From the NCBI RefSeq assembly GCF_002352765.1, contig NZ_KZ293963.1, positions 890,368-954,367 on the forward strand: DNA of 64,000 bases, in the 5' to 3' direction. This stretch comes from Alteribacter populi (GTDB lineage Bacteria > Bacillota > Bacilli > Bacillales > Salisediminibacteriaceae). How positions within the stretch are numbered: the stretch's first letter is position 1; each line of letters starts with the position of its first letter. Below, in pieces: positions 43,141 to 50,838 of this stretch. The notes under the pieces were generated by a model. The model saw only the letters and a program-made list of their open reading frames with translations, searched no databases and was not told where the DNA came from. The translations under genes were made by a program, and so were the position numbers.

Positions 43141-44702
43141 GCATACTCAACTGCCCTCGTTTCACGAATTACGGTCACTTTAATGTGTCCAGGATAATCG
43201 AGTTGATCTTCGATTTTTTTCGTAATCTCACGTGCTAACCGGTACGAATCTTCATCGTTTATCGTATCCGGCTTCACCATAATACGAACCTCTCTTCCTG
43301 CTTGGATCGCAAACGTTTTTTCTACGCCATCAAAGGATTCTGAAATCTCCTCTAGCTTTTCAAGACGTTTAATGTACGTTTCCAGCGTTTCTCGTCTGGC
43401 TCCTGGTCGCGCTGCAGAAAGTGCATCGGCAGCTGCTACTAAAGAGGCGATGACTGAAGTCGGCTCCGTATCTCCGTGATGCGAAGCAATACTGTTTATG
43501 ACGACTGGATGTTCCTTGTATTTAGTGCCGAGTTCCACCCCGATTTCAACGTGGCTTCCTTCAACTTCATGGTCAATCGCTTTTCCGATATCGTGTAACA
43601 GTCCTGCACGTTTAGCAAGAGTGACATCTTCTCCAAGCTCACTTGCCATGAGACCGGTGAGGTAAGATACCTCCATGGAATGTTTAAGAACATTTTGTCC
43701 GTAGCTCGTACGGAATTTCAAACGGCCCATGATCTTTATGAGATCAGGATGCAGCCCGTGAATACCAACTTCAAAGGTTGTCTGTTCACCATATTCTCGA
43801 ATCAGTTCGTCCACTTCGCGACGTGACTTGTCCACCATTTCCTCGATCCGAGCAGGGTGAATACGTCCGTCTTGAACGAGTTTTTCAAGAGTCGTCTTTG
43901 CGATTTCACGACGAATTGGATCAAAACCTGATAATATAACGGCTTCAGGTGTATCATCAATAATGAGATCAATCCCAGTTAACGTCTCAAGCGCTCGTAT
44001 GTTTCGTCCTTCTCTACCAATGATGCGACCTTTCATTTCATCGTTTGGTAATGAGACTACGGAGACGGTTGTCTCGGCTACATGATCTGCAGCACAGCGT
44101 TGAATCGCCATAGAAAGGATTTCCTTGGCCCTCTTATCAGCTTCATTTTTGGCATTTGTTACTGCCTCTTTGATCATAATCGCTTTTTCATGTGTTAATT
44201 CTTCTTCGACTGACTTCATGATGATATCTTTCGCTTCATCTTTCGTAAAGCCAGAAATTCGCTCCAGTTCATCTTTTTGCTGTTGGAGCATCTCCTCCAC
44301 TTTGCTATTCATCTCGTCGATTGTACGTTGGCGCTTGGCCAATTCTTCTTCACGTTTTTCCAAAGATTCTTCTTTTTTGTCCAAGGTTTCGCTTTTACGG
44401 TCTAAAACTTCTTCTTTTTGTACTAAGCGATTTTCTGTTTTCGAAATTTCATTTCTGCGATCGCGCGCTTCACGCTCAGATTCAATACGGAGTTTATGAG
44501 CTTCATCCTTCGCTTCAAGAATTGCTTCTTTTTTGCTGGATTCAGCTTCTCGTTTGGCGTCTTCGATCGTGTGCTTTGCCAGTTGTTCCGCACTGGAAAT
44601 CTTGGCTTCTGCAATGGATTTACGTACGAAGTATCCGATGACGACACTTATTACTGCAGTGAGTAGCAAAATGAGGATGAGAACAAATATGCTGTCAATC
44701 AT
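43134..44702 (-). CDS. rny: ribonuclease Y
   Basis: 522 residues. An N-terminal membrane anchor (FVLILILLLTAVISVVIGYFV) is followed by a long charged coiled-coil (about 30-200), a KH domain (GRIIGREGRNIRALETLTG near 215-230) and an HD catalytic domain (GLLHDIGKAID near 360, metal ligands His-Asp; SHHGDTEPTS). RNase Y starts bulk mRNA decay at the membrane. Ribosome site GAGGAGGTG. Between the Mre11/Rad50-like cassette and ymdB. Confidence 0.97.
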   Translation of the reverse strand: MIDSIFVLILILLLTAVISVVIGYFVRKSIAEAKISSAEQLAKHTIEDAKREAESSKKEAILEAKDEAHKLRIESEREARDRRNEISKTENRLVQKEEVLDRKSETLDKKEESLEKREEELAKRQRTIDEMNSKVEEMLQQQKDELERISGFTKDEAKDIIMKSVEEELTHEKAIMIKEAVTNAKNEADKRAKEILSMAIQRCAADHVAETTVSVVSLPNDEMKGRIIGREGRNIRALETLTGIDLIIDDTPEAVILSGFDPIRREIAKTTLEKLVQDGRIHPARIEEMVDKSRREVDELIREYGEQTTFEVGIHGLHPDLIKIMGRLKFRTSYGQNVLKHSMEVSYLTGLMASELGEDVTLAKRAGLLHDIGKAIDHEVEGSHVEIGVELGTKYKEHPVVINSIASHHGDTEPTSVIASLVAAADALSAARPGARRETLETYIKRLEKLEEISESFDGVEKTFAIQAGREVRIMVKPDTINDEDSYRLAREITKKIEDQLDYPGHIKVTVIRETRAVEYAK

Positions 44703-44864
44703 GACTGATTCACCTCCTCATGCTATTCTTGTTGTGTTGATTTTTTAATTTGTTACGTGTCATTTTCATTGTTTCGGTTTTAGCGCACATCCAGCACAGG
44801 TATTTCAAATTGAGTATGTGTATGACAGTATTCTTTTTAATTGTATGTCTCAACGTTAGGATTG

Positions 44865-45533
44865 TCAAGCATTGGTAGAGTTGGATACACCACTGATTCC
44901 GTCATCTAATTCTACGTAAAACGCCTTGTCTCCTGATTCTGCCAAGTGTTGATTGTGGGTGATCATGATAACTTGGCGGTGAAACATCGTTGATAAAGAT
45001 TTTAAAAATTCATATAAATGAAGTTCATATTCATTTGAAAGGTGTTTTCCAGGCTCATCAAGAAGCAGCGGACCTTCCGCTTTCGGTTGAATTGTCTCCA
45101 AAAAAGCGACTCTCAAAGCGAGGGAGACAATATCCACTACACCGCCTCCACGGGCTTCAGCGGGCTTTGTTTTTACTTTTGTCCCTTCCATTTCACTTAC
45201 GACAAAAAATTCAGCAACCGTTCGTTGTCCTTGTTCATCAATCTCAATTTGAAAGGAGATATCAGGGCCAAACACATACTGTAAGGCGTTAGTAACAAGC
45301 GTTTCGATTTGTTCTTTCGCTTGACTCCTAGCAAATTCTGCGGACTGCTGGAGAAGAACTGTCACTTTTTCATAAGTTGCTAGCGTTTCTTCCATGTCTC
45401 GCAGTTCTTCTTCCTTACGAGTAAGCTGGCTTGCGAGCAATTGATGTTCCGCTTCTAAACGGGTCCACTTGTCTTTTGTATGCTGCCATTGATCCTCAGC
45501 TTGGTTTAGCTTTTCCTGCAAACCTTCAGTCAT
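44865..45533 (-). CDS. Rad50/SbcC-like ATPase, C-terminal half as a separate protein
   Basis: 222 residues. An N-terminal coiled-coil (about 5-75) precedes the C-lobe of an SMC/Rad50-type ABC ATPase: signature-like ARGGGVVDIVSLALR (127-141), Walker B GPLLLDEPGKHL with catalytic Glu160, and the H-loop ITHN (His193). It has no Walker A, which is carried by the protein encoded two genes upstream. Working together, the halves would form one ATP-binding head beside the Mre11-like nuclease. It overlaps the 83-residue gene by eight bases; the ribosome site is weak, so translation is probably coupled. Confidence 0.85.
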   Translation of the reverse strand: MTEGLQEKLNQAEDQWQHTKDKWTRLEAEHQLLASQLTRKEEELRDMEETLATYEKVTVLLQQSAEFARSQAKEQIETLVTNALQYVFGPDISFQIEIDEQGQRTVAEFFVVSEMEGTKVKTKPAEARGGGVVDIVSLALRVAFLETIQPKAEGPLLLDEPGKHLSNEYELHLYEFLKSLSTMFHRQVIMITHNQHLAESGDKAFYVELDDGISGVSNSTNA

Positions 45534-45777
45534 GACGCATCAATTCTTTAGGAATGTTTTGCTTCGCTTTTTCAATACCTTCTGCAATCTCTTTTTCCAT
45601 TCGATAAATGGTATCGTCTAATTCATCTGGCTTAACCCCTAATTCCTCAAGCTCCATGAGAAGTCTTTTTTCCTGGTTTTCTAATTCTTCAAGTCTAGCT
45701 TCTGCTTTATACTTGATATTTTTTGCCCTGTCAATCGCGTTTTTAATTGCCGACAAATCTTCTTCGTACTTTTTCAT
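45526..45777 (-). CDS. small coiled-coil protein of the Mre11/Rad50-like cassette
   Basis: 83 residues, almost entirely charged heptad-type helix (AIDRAKNIKYKAEARLEELE, then QEKRLLMELEELGVKPDELD). A central GVKP turn suggests an antiparallel helical hairpin. No enzymatic motif. It has its own GGGAGG ribosome site, starts inside the stop of the Walker-A ATPase gene (ATGA) and overlaps the next gene. It may bridge or extend the coiled-coil arm of the split Rad50-like ATPase; this is inference from position and composition. Confidence 0.75.
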   Translation of the reverse strand: MKKYEEDLSAIKNAIDRAKNIKYKAEARLEELENQEKRLLMELEELGVKPDELDDTIYRMEKEIAEGIEKAKQNIPKELMRHD

Positions 45778-47228
45778 CGTATATTCCTCCCGTGATTAAG
45801 CCATTCCTTTAGAGCGTGTTCTTTGATCTGCTGACCGCAGGTAGGACAATCGCCGTTCAATTCTAGCAAGTCTTGATATCTTGAGGTAAGGGAGTCGAGC
45901 TTTTCTTTGTTTTTTTCTAAAAAAACTAAGCCTTCTCGTTTCCTCATTTCAATGTCTTGTTTTTGAGCATGTAAATCTGATAATTTTCGTTTCTGTTCAA
46001 GACGATCTGTTAATGGGCGCATCGCACGATCTGTTTCTACGATCGAGTCAACCCGACTTAAGTTATCTCTTACTTTTTTCTGTTTCGTTACTAGTTGTTC
46101 TCTGTTGTCCTGAATAGCTTTTAGTTTTCCAAGTACTAATAAGCGTTGGCTGATTTGTTCCGTGGTTAAGACTTGCTTATTTTCAATAAAAGCTGTCTCC
46201 TCGAGGTGAATCGTCATTTTTGCTGCATTCTTTTGCAATTCATCATATTGATTTTTCAGCTGTGTTAATGCTCCCGCCCGTTCAATTGTATTTTCTGCTT
46301 GGGTCCGTTCTTGTTCTGCAGCTTCAACTGTGCCAAGTTTATTTAGCCACTGCTGCGCTTTCAAACGGTCTCCTTCCATCGTTTGCTTCCTTGTATTGAT
46401 AGAATTCAATTGTGAAACAGCATTCTTTGTTCTTTCCATTTTTACAAAGGACAACTCCCAACGGTCTACGTTCTCAACACGGGATAAGTGACCCTTTGCT
46501 TTATGCTTTTCTAGTTTATTCATAGCAAGGCGCTCTTTTACTTTATGAAGCTTATTTAGCTCATCAATTGCGTCTTGAAACTGATCAAGGTCTCGTTTCG
46601 TCTGATCTAAATGCTGTTTCGAATCGGACAGTCCTCGGTAACGAGCAATATCCTGTTCAAGCGTCTCTTTTTCTTGTTCTTCCCGTTTATAATAGCTTCG
46701 TAGCCGAGATACATCTTTAACTGTATCCCGCTTTGCCATATCAAGAAAATGGGCTCCGCTAATCCGACCTACCGATTTGGCTCGCATCGCACTTGTATTC
46801 GATAATAAAAAAGGACCGTCTAACTGTTCAGCGACTTGTAATGAAAGAGTATGTTCCGAATCAAGACGAAGGCCATACATTTGATGAGCCGCAAGAATCT
46901 CTTCTGGAACATGGACACCAAAACCTTCTAAAACGAGTTCTTCCTCATTAGGACGTGTTAGCCGGTAACGGTTTTTAGAAGCTGTTTTCTCACGGACAAT
47001 TTTCGTGCCGTCATTAAATAACGCTGTTACTCTTACGTAATCAGCCGACACACGCAAAAAATCGCTGCCTCTTGGCTGGTTATAAAGGATCCACCTAAGC
47101 GCTCGCAATACCGCTGTTTTCCCACTGTCTGACGGTCCTACAATAACGTTTAATCGCTCATCAAACTCAAGTGTCGTATCTAAATGAGACTGGAAATTTT
47201 CCAGACGCATACGCTCAATCCGTTTCAT
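45774..47228 (-). CDS. Rad50/SbcC-like ATPase, N-terminal half ending at a zinc hook
   Basis: 484 residues. N-lobe of an SMC/Rad50-type ATPase: MRLENFQSH, Walker A GPSDSGKT (31-38), FLRVSADYVRV region. It is followed by about 300 residues of coiled-coil ending in a zinc-hook CPTCGQ (Cys461 and Cys464) only about 20 residues before the C-terminus. The chain thus stops where a normal SbcC would turn back. Signature and Walker B are in the protein encoded at 44865-45533. Ribosome site GGAGGAGACA; it overlaps the nuclease gene by 14 bases. Confidence 0.88.
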   Translation of the reverse strand: MKRIERMRLENFQSHLDTTLEFDERLNVIVGPSDSGKTAVLRALRWILYNQPRGSDFLRVSADYVRVTALFNDGTKIVREKTASKNRYRLTRPNEEELVLEGFGVHVPEEILAAHQMYGLRLDSEHTLSLQVAEQLDGPFLLSNTSAMRAKSVGRISGAHFLDMAKRDTVKDVSRLRSYYKREEQEKETLEQDIARYRGLSDSKQHLDQTKRDLDQFQDAIDELNKLHKVKERLAMNKLEKHKAKGHLSRVENVDRWELSFVKMERTKNAVSQLNSINTRKQTMEGDRLKAQQWLNKLGTVEAAEQERTQAENTIERAGALTQLKNQYDELQKNAAKMTIHLEETAFIENKQVLTTEQISQRLLVLGKLKAIQDNREQLVTKQKKVRDNLSRVDSIVETDRAMRPLTDRLEQKRKLSDLHAQKQDIEMRKREGLVFLEKNKEKLDSLTSRYQDLLELNGDCPTCGQQIKEHALKEWLNHGRNIR

Positions 47229-48210
47229 TGTCTCCTCCCTCCCAACGTTCCTGTACGATCGTAATTCTCCTTAGTGCTTCACCTCGAACAGGTTCATCAA
47301 CTTGTCGGTTGGAAGCAATTTCGTTAATGATGTCTCCTATATTCAACGTTTGAAAATCGGCATGTTCGCGAACTTGTTGAACAAATTCGTGAAGTTTTTC
47401 TTCATTTTGTGAAGCCTTTTCCAAAAATGTACGATCAAGCACGTCTTCTCCCTTTTTCGCACAGCGGATCTGGTGTTCTGTTAACGTGGTGCCTTCCTTT
47501 GTGATTTCTCCAATAATGTATTTCGGCATTCTGATTAATTCAGACCAATGGTTATTCACTCTAGCGATAGCTCCAGGATTCGCAATCCACTTGCCTTCTT
47601 GCTCTTTTAAACCAAACCCTCCGTGAAAATGGCCTGTTAATAACACATCAGCCGTTGTATTCCACATTTGGTCAACAAGCGTATATGGGATTCCCTCAGG
47701 GAGCTTCTTTTCAACTAACATACCGTGAACGAGGTGGATTAGTTTGTCTGCTCCCGTTTGGTTTTCCGGATAATAGTCTAATCGTATATCGCGCTGATCA
47801 AGGTCATAGTGATAAGGCTGTGCCGATATTTGTACCTTTACGTTGTCGCCTTCAACTAAAACAGGTTCATCAGGTTCAATCACGTGAATGAGTCCAAACG
47901 CATCGAGCAAACCAAGCATCGTCCGGTCAATCGTCTTCGGATTGTGACCGTAAGTATCATGATTCCCAGCAACCGTATAAATAGGAGCTTTCGCTTTACG
48001 AAACTGTTTCGCAAATTGCCCTACGGTATTCGGAGAGAGATCGGGACGATCAAAAACGTCACCACCATGCAAAATAAAATCTACATCTTTATTGTTAGCT
48101 TCTTCTATTACCTCTTCTATCTTTTCTTTAAGCGTTTCAGTAAACGCATCCAAGCGGTTTTTCGGTGCACTTCCTCTAATGTGCGTATCGGTAAAATAAA
48201 GGAATTTCAT
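47215..48210 (-). CDS. Mre11/SbcD-like metallophosphoesterase nuclease
   Basis: 331 residues. Calcineurin-type phosphoesterase motifs in order: FTDTHIRG, GGDVFDRPD, GNHDTYG, LVHGML, GHFHGG; the C-terminal third is helical and probably binds the ATPase. It is the likely nuclease partner of the ATPase halves encoded directly downstream, by analogy with SbcCD and phage T4 gp46/gp47. I chose ATG 48210 because AAGGAG precedes it; the open frame to 48249 has no ribosome site. First gene of the cassette; a repeat element lies immediately upstream. Confidence 0.88.
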   Translation of the reverse strand: MKFLYFTDTHIRGSAPKNRLDAFTETLKEKIEEVIEEANNKDVDFILHGGDVFDRPDLSPNTVGQFAKQFRKAKAPIYTVAGNHDTYGHNPKTIDRTMLGLLDAFGLIHVIEPDEPVLVEGDNVKVQISAQPYHYDLDQRDIRLDYYPENQTGADKLIHLVHGMLVEKKLPEGIPYTLVDQMWNTTADVLLTGHFHGGFGLKEQEGKWIANPGAIARVNNHWSELIRMPKYIIGEITKEGTTLTEHQIRCAKKGEDVLDRTFLEKASQNEEKLHEFVQQVREHADFQTLNIGDIINEIASNRQVDEPVRGEALRRITIVQERWEGGDNETD

Positions 48211-48226
48211 TTTTGACTCCTTATTT

Positions 48227-48356
48227 AGGTTGTTCAAAGAGGAGGACAATCAAAGCCTAAAATTCGAGTACGAAAGTCACCTAGATCACTGTGACAAGGC
48301 AGTTCTTAGTAAGGTTACGTAGTTCGACGGCTAAATTCGGACTTTTTGAACATCCT
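48227..48356. repeat. MITE-like element upstream of the Mre11/Rad50 cassette
   Basis: Bounded by AGGTTGTTCAAAGAG and GGACTTTTTGAACATCCT (inverted). Related to 4353-4429 and 57461-57553. It begins about six bases beyond the ribosome site of the nuclease gene. Confidence 0.6.
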
Positions 48357-48934
48357 TTTATAATCAATTAAGCTTTAATAACTATCTTTTTGCAGCTCCG
48401 GTACCAGGTCCAGTTGAACTTTCGCCCGTTTCCCTCTCCGGTACCTTACACTGTTTAACTGAAAGAATCCCGACTGGGATAACAAGCGACTGAACCATTA
48501 ACAGGTAATTCAATTCTACCTAAGGCCTAATCTGGAGTGTTTTGCCACCAGATTTACTACAAGACTTATATCAATAACCGAAAAAATCTCAATAAAACGC
48601 TGGGTAGGTTCTAATTAATACAAAGCCTCTATACTAAACAAGCTCTCTAGTCGTACAATAGTCGACATGGAGTCTTTCCCATTTGGGAAGGTACTCCTTT
48701 TTTCATGTCTTAGAACCCATGAGCTGTCTGGGCTCAGAATTATGAAAATCATTCTTTTATCTTATAATAGAAAACCAGTGGTTAACAGTACCTTGTTTGC
48801 AGGAAGTGTTTACTCCACATAAGAAAAGCGTAAGGCTCCCGTGTACCCGACTCGGGCCGGTTATTTGACATCTAGATGTAACTCCAATTTCTAAAATGGT
48901 ATCTACAACCTAAGCAAATATAAATTCCTAAACG
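48357..48934. repeat. repeat-rich gap between recA and the cassette
   Basis: Part of the 766-bp gap. A degenerate start of the GC-rich family (ATCTTTTTGCAGCTCCG, as at 13680) is followed by copy 2 of the TGTCTTAGAACC element (48684-48758) and a GAAAAGCGTAAGGC fragment. No gene is visible. A promoter for the cassette could lie here, but I cannot assign it. Confidence 0.5.
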
Positions 48935-48969
48935 ATTAAAAAATGAGCATCTCATATGGATGCTCATTT
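48935..48969 (-). terminator. recA terminator
   Basis: On the minus strand AAATGAGCATC, seven-base loop, GATGCTCATTT followed by TTTAATCG; an 11-bp perfect stem just behind the recA stop. Confidence 0.85.
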
Positions 48970-48976
48970 GCAACAA

Positions 48977-50035
48977 TTATTTAAGGTCGAGGGGAACGTC
49001 TTCCGCTTCGTTTTCAAAGTCCGCTTCACCAGGAGGTACTTCCTTTGGTTCTGAAAGGCCATGATACTCACGAATACGACCTTCAATTTCCGCTGTAATT
49101 TCATTGTTCTCTTTTAGGAATTGTTTCGCATTCTCACGCCCTTGCCCTAATCGGTCATCATTAAATGAGTACCAAGCACCGCTCTTTTGCACGATATCTA
49201 AATCTGAGCCGATATCTAAAATTGATCCTTCTCTGGAAATTCCTTCTCCATACATAATATCGACTTCTGCAGTTCTAAATGGAGGCGCGACTTTATTTTT
49301 AACAATTTTAATTTTCGTTTTATTACCAACCAAGTCATTTCCTTGTTTTAACGCCTCAGCACGGCGGACTTCCAAACGTACAGATGAATAGAATTTTAGA
49401 GCACGGCCACCCGGCGTTGTTTCAGGATTCCCGAACATCACGCCAACTTTTTCACGAATTTGGTTAATAAACACCGCAATCGTTTTTGATTTATTAACAG
49501 ATCCAGAAAGCTTACGAAGAGCTTGAGACATTAAGCGAGCTTGAAGACCGACGTGACTGTCGCCCATTTCTCCTTCGATTTCTGCTTTTGGGACGAGTGC
49601 CGCTACTGAGTCGACAACTATCATATCAACAGCACCACTGCGAACGAGAGCTTCTGCAATTTCTAAAGCCTGCTCTCCTGTATCTGGTTGGGAAAGAAGC
49701 AGTTCATCAATATTAACACCGAGCTTCTGAGCGTAAACAGGATCTAGCGCATGTTCTGCGTCAATAAAGGCAGCTTGTCCACCTTCACGTTGAATTTCGG
49801 CAATAGCATGCAGAGCTACGGTCGTTTTACCTGAAGATTCAGGACCATAAATTTCGACGACGCGCCCTTTTGGGTAGCCCCCTACACCTAATGCAATATC
49901 TAATGCTAACGTACCGCTTGAGATCGTAGATACACGTTGTTCAGCTTGTTCTCCTAGTTTCATAATCGAGCCTTTACCAAATTGTTTTTCAATTTGACGT
50001 AGAGCCATATCTAATGCTTGTTTGCGATCTGACAT
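48977..50035 (-). CDS. recA: recombinase RecA
   Basis: 352 residues. Forms filaments on single-stranded DNA, catalyses strand exchange and activates LexA self-cleavage. Walker A GPESSGKTTVALH near 65, MIVVDSVAALVPKAE Walker B, loop L2 FINQIREKVGVMFGNPETTPGG, and an acidic C-terminal tail. I chose ATG 50035 because AAGGAGAG precedes it and the protein begins SDRKQALDMAL; the frame extends to 50089 without a start signal. SOS box and promoter lie upstream at 50123-50174. Confidence 0.98.
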   Translation of the reverse strand: MSDRKQALDMALRQIEKQFGKGSIMKLGEQAEQRVSTISSGTLALDIALGVGGYPKGRVVEIYGPESSGKTTVALHAIAEIQREGGQAAFIDAEHALDPVYAQKLGVNIDELLLSQPDTGEQALEIAEALVRSGAVDMIVVDSVAALVPKAEIEGEMGDSHVGLQARLMSQALRKLSGSVNKSKTIAVFINQIREKVGVMFGNPETTPGGRALKFYSSVRLEVRRAEALKQGNDLVGNKTKIKIVKNKVAPPFRTAEVDIMYGEGISREGSILDIGSDLDIVQKSGAWYSFNDDRLGQGRENAKQFLKENNEITAEIEGRIREYHGLSEPKEVPPGEADFENEAEDVPLDLK

Positions 50036-50122
50036 TCTTTTATCTCTCCTTTTACAGCTCCCTTTATATTCGAACTCTTCATTTTTCACCTAAAAAAGTA
50101 GCTGTTTCAATTACTTACTCTT

Positions 50123-50151
50123 ATCTTACCTTGTTTTGAGACGTTTGCCAA
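50123..50151 (-). promoter_or_regulatory. recA promoter
   Basis: On the minus strand TTGGCA (50146-50151), 17 bases and TAAGAT (50123-50128), about 90 bp before the recA start. Confidence 0.65.
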
Positions 50152-50160
50152 TAGTTTTTA

Positions 50161-50174
50161 CAAACATTCGTTCG
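50161..50174. promoter_or_regulatory. LexA (SOS) box of recA
   Basis: CGAACGAATGTTTG on the minus strand fits CGAAC-N4-GTTYG fully and lies just upstream of the recA -35. Confidence 0.85.
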
Positions 50175-50247
50175 TATTTTTTAATCAAGTTACGGAGCTT
50201 GATGGCAAGATGACAAACCTAAGAGAGGCCACACTCACATCATAGTG

Positions 50248-50586
50248 TTAATGACAATATGCCATTCCAAATTCATCATATTGTCCGGTAACATCTAAGA
50301 TAAGCGTTGACTCAAGTGAGCCGTCCATCCTTACAGCAACTTCGTAATTCTGTCCCTTTTCATCAAGGTTTTCCAATTGAACCGAGTATCTTTTATGTTC
50401 AGACGAATAACTTGTAGAAGTCACATGAAGGTGTTCTTCATCTACTGTATATTCAAATGAGACAAAGTCCACGGCGTGTTGTTTTGCTGCTTTATGGGCC
50501 AAGGGGGTTCCGTTGAAATACAAGTATCCGAATATAGAAGAAACAATAACAGCTCCAACTATACCACTTATAATTAACCACTTCAC
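50248..50586 (-). CDS. hypothetical single-pass membrane protein
   Basis: About 112 residues, not recognised. One N-terminal membrane helix (WLIISGIVGAVIVSSIFGYLYF) is followed by an extracytoplasmic beta-rich domain (FVSFEYTVDEEHLHVTST, YSVQLENLDEKGQNYEVAV, STLILDVTGQYD). The helical-then-beta layout is loosely like small PepSY/YpeB-type units, but I would not assign it. The start may be GTG 50586 or GTG 50604; GGAGG lies 11 bases before the former. Confidence 0.6.
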   Translation of the reverse strand: MKWLIISGIVGAVIVSSIFGYLYFNGTPLAHKAAKQHAVDFVSFEYTVDEEHLHVTSTSYSSEHKRYSVQLENLDEKGQNYEVAVRMDGSLESTLILDVTGQYDEFGMAYCH

Positions 50587-50792
50587 GTAACTCACTTCCT
50601 CCACTATACTTTCTTTCAGTATAAGCGAGAAGAAAACAATTTGGAACGATTTCCGACTATTTTGGTATGAAAAGTAAAAAATAAGTACGAGTATTAAGAA
50701 AAGCGCAAGGCGCCCTTACCAGATGGGGTTCCGCCCCATTATAGGATACGACCTATGCTCGGTCGCTCTATGCTTTCTTAACTCTTGAAACG

Positions 50793-50822
50793 AAAAGCCC
50801 GCCATCACAGGGCGGACCTCAC
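50793..50822 (-). terminator. terminator after the DbpA-type helicase
   Basis: On the minus strand GTCCGCC, seven-base loop, GGCGGGC followed by TTTTCG. Confidence 0.8.
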
Positions 50823-50838
50823 TTTAGATAATATTTTC

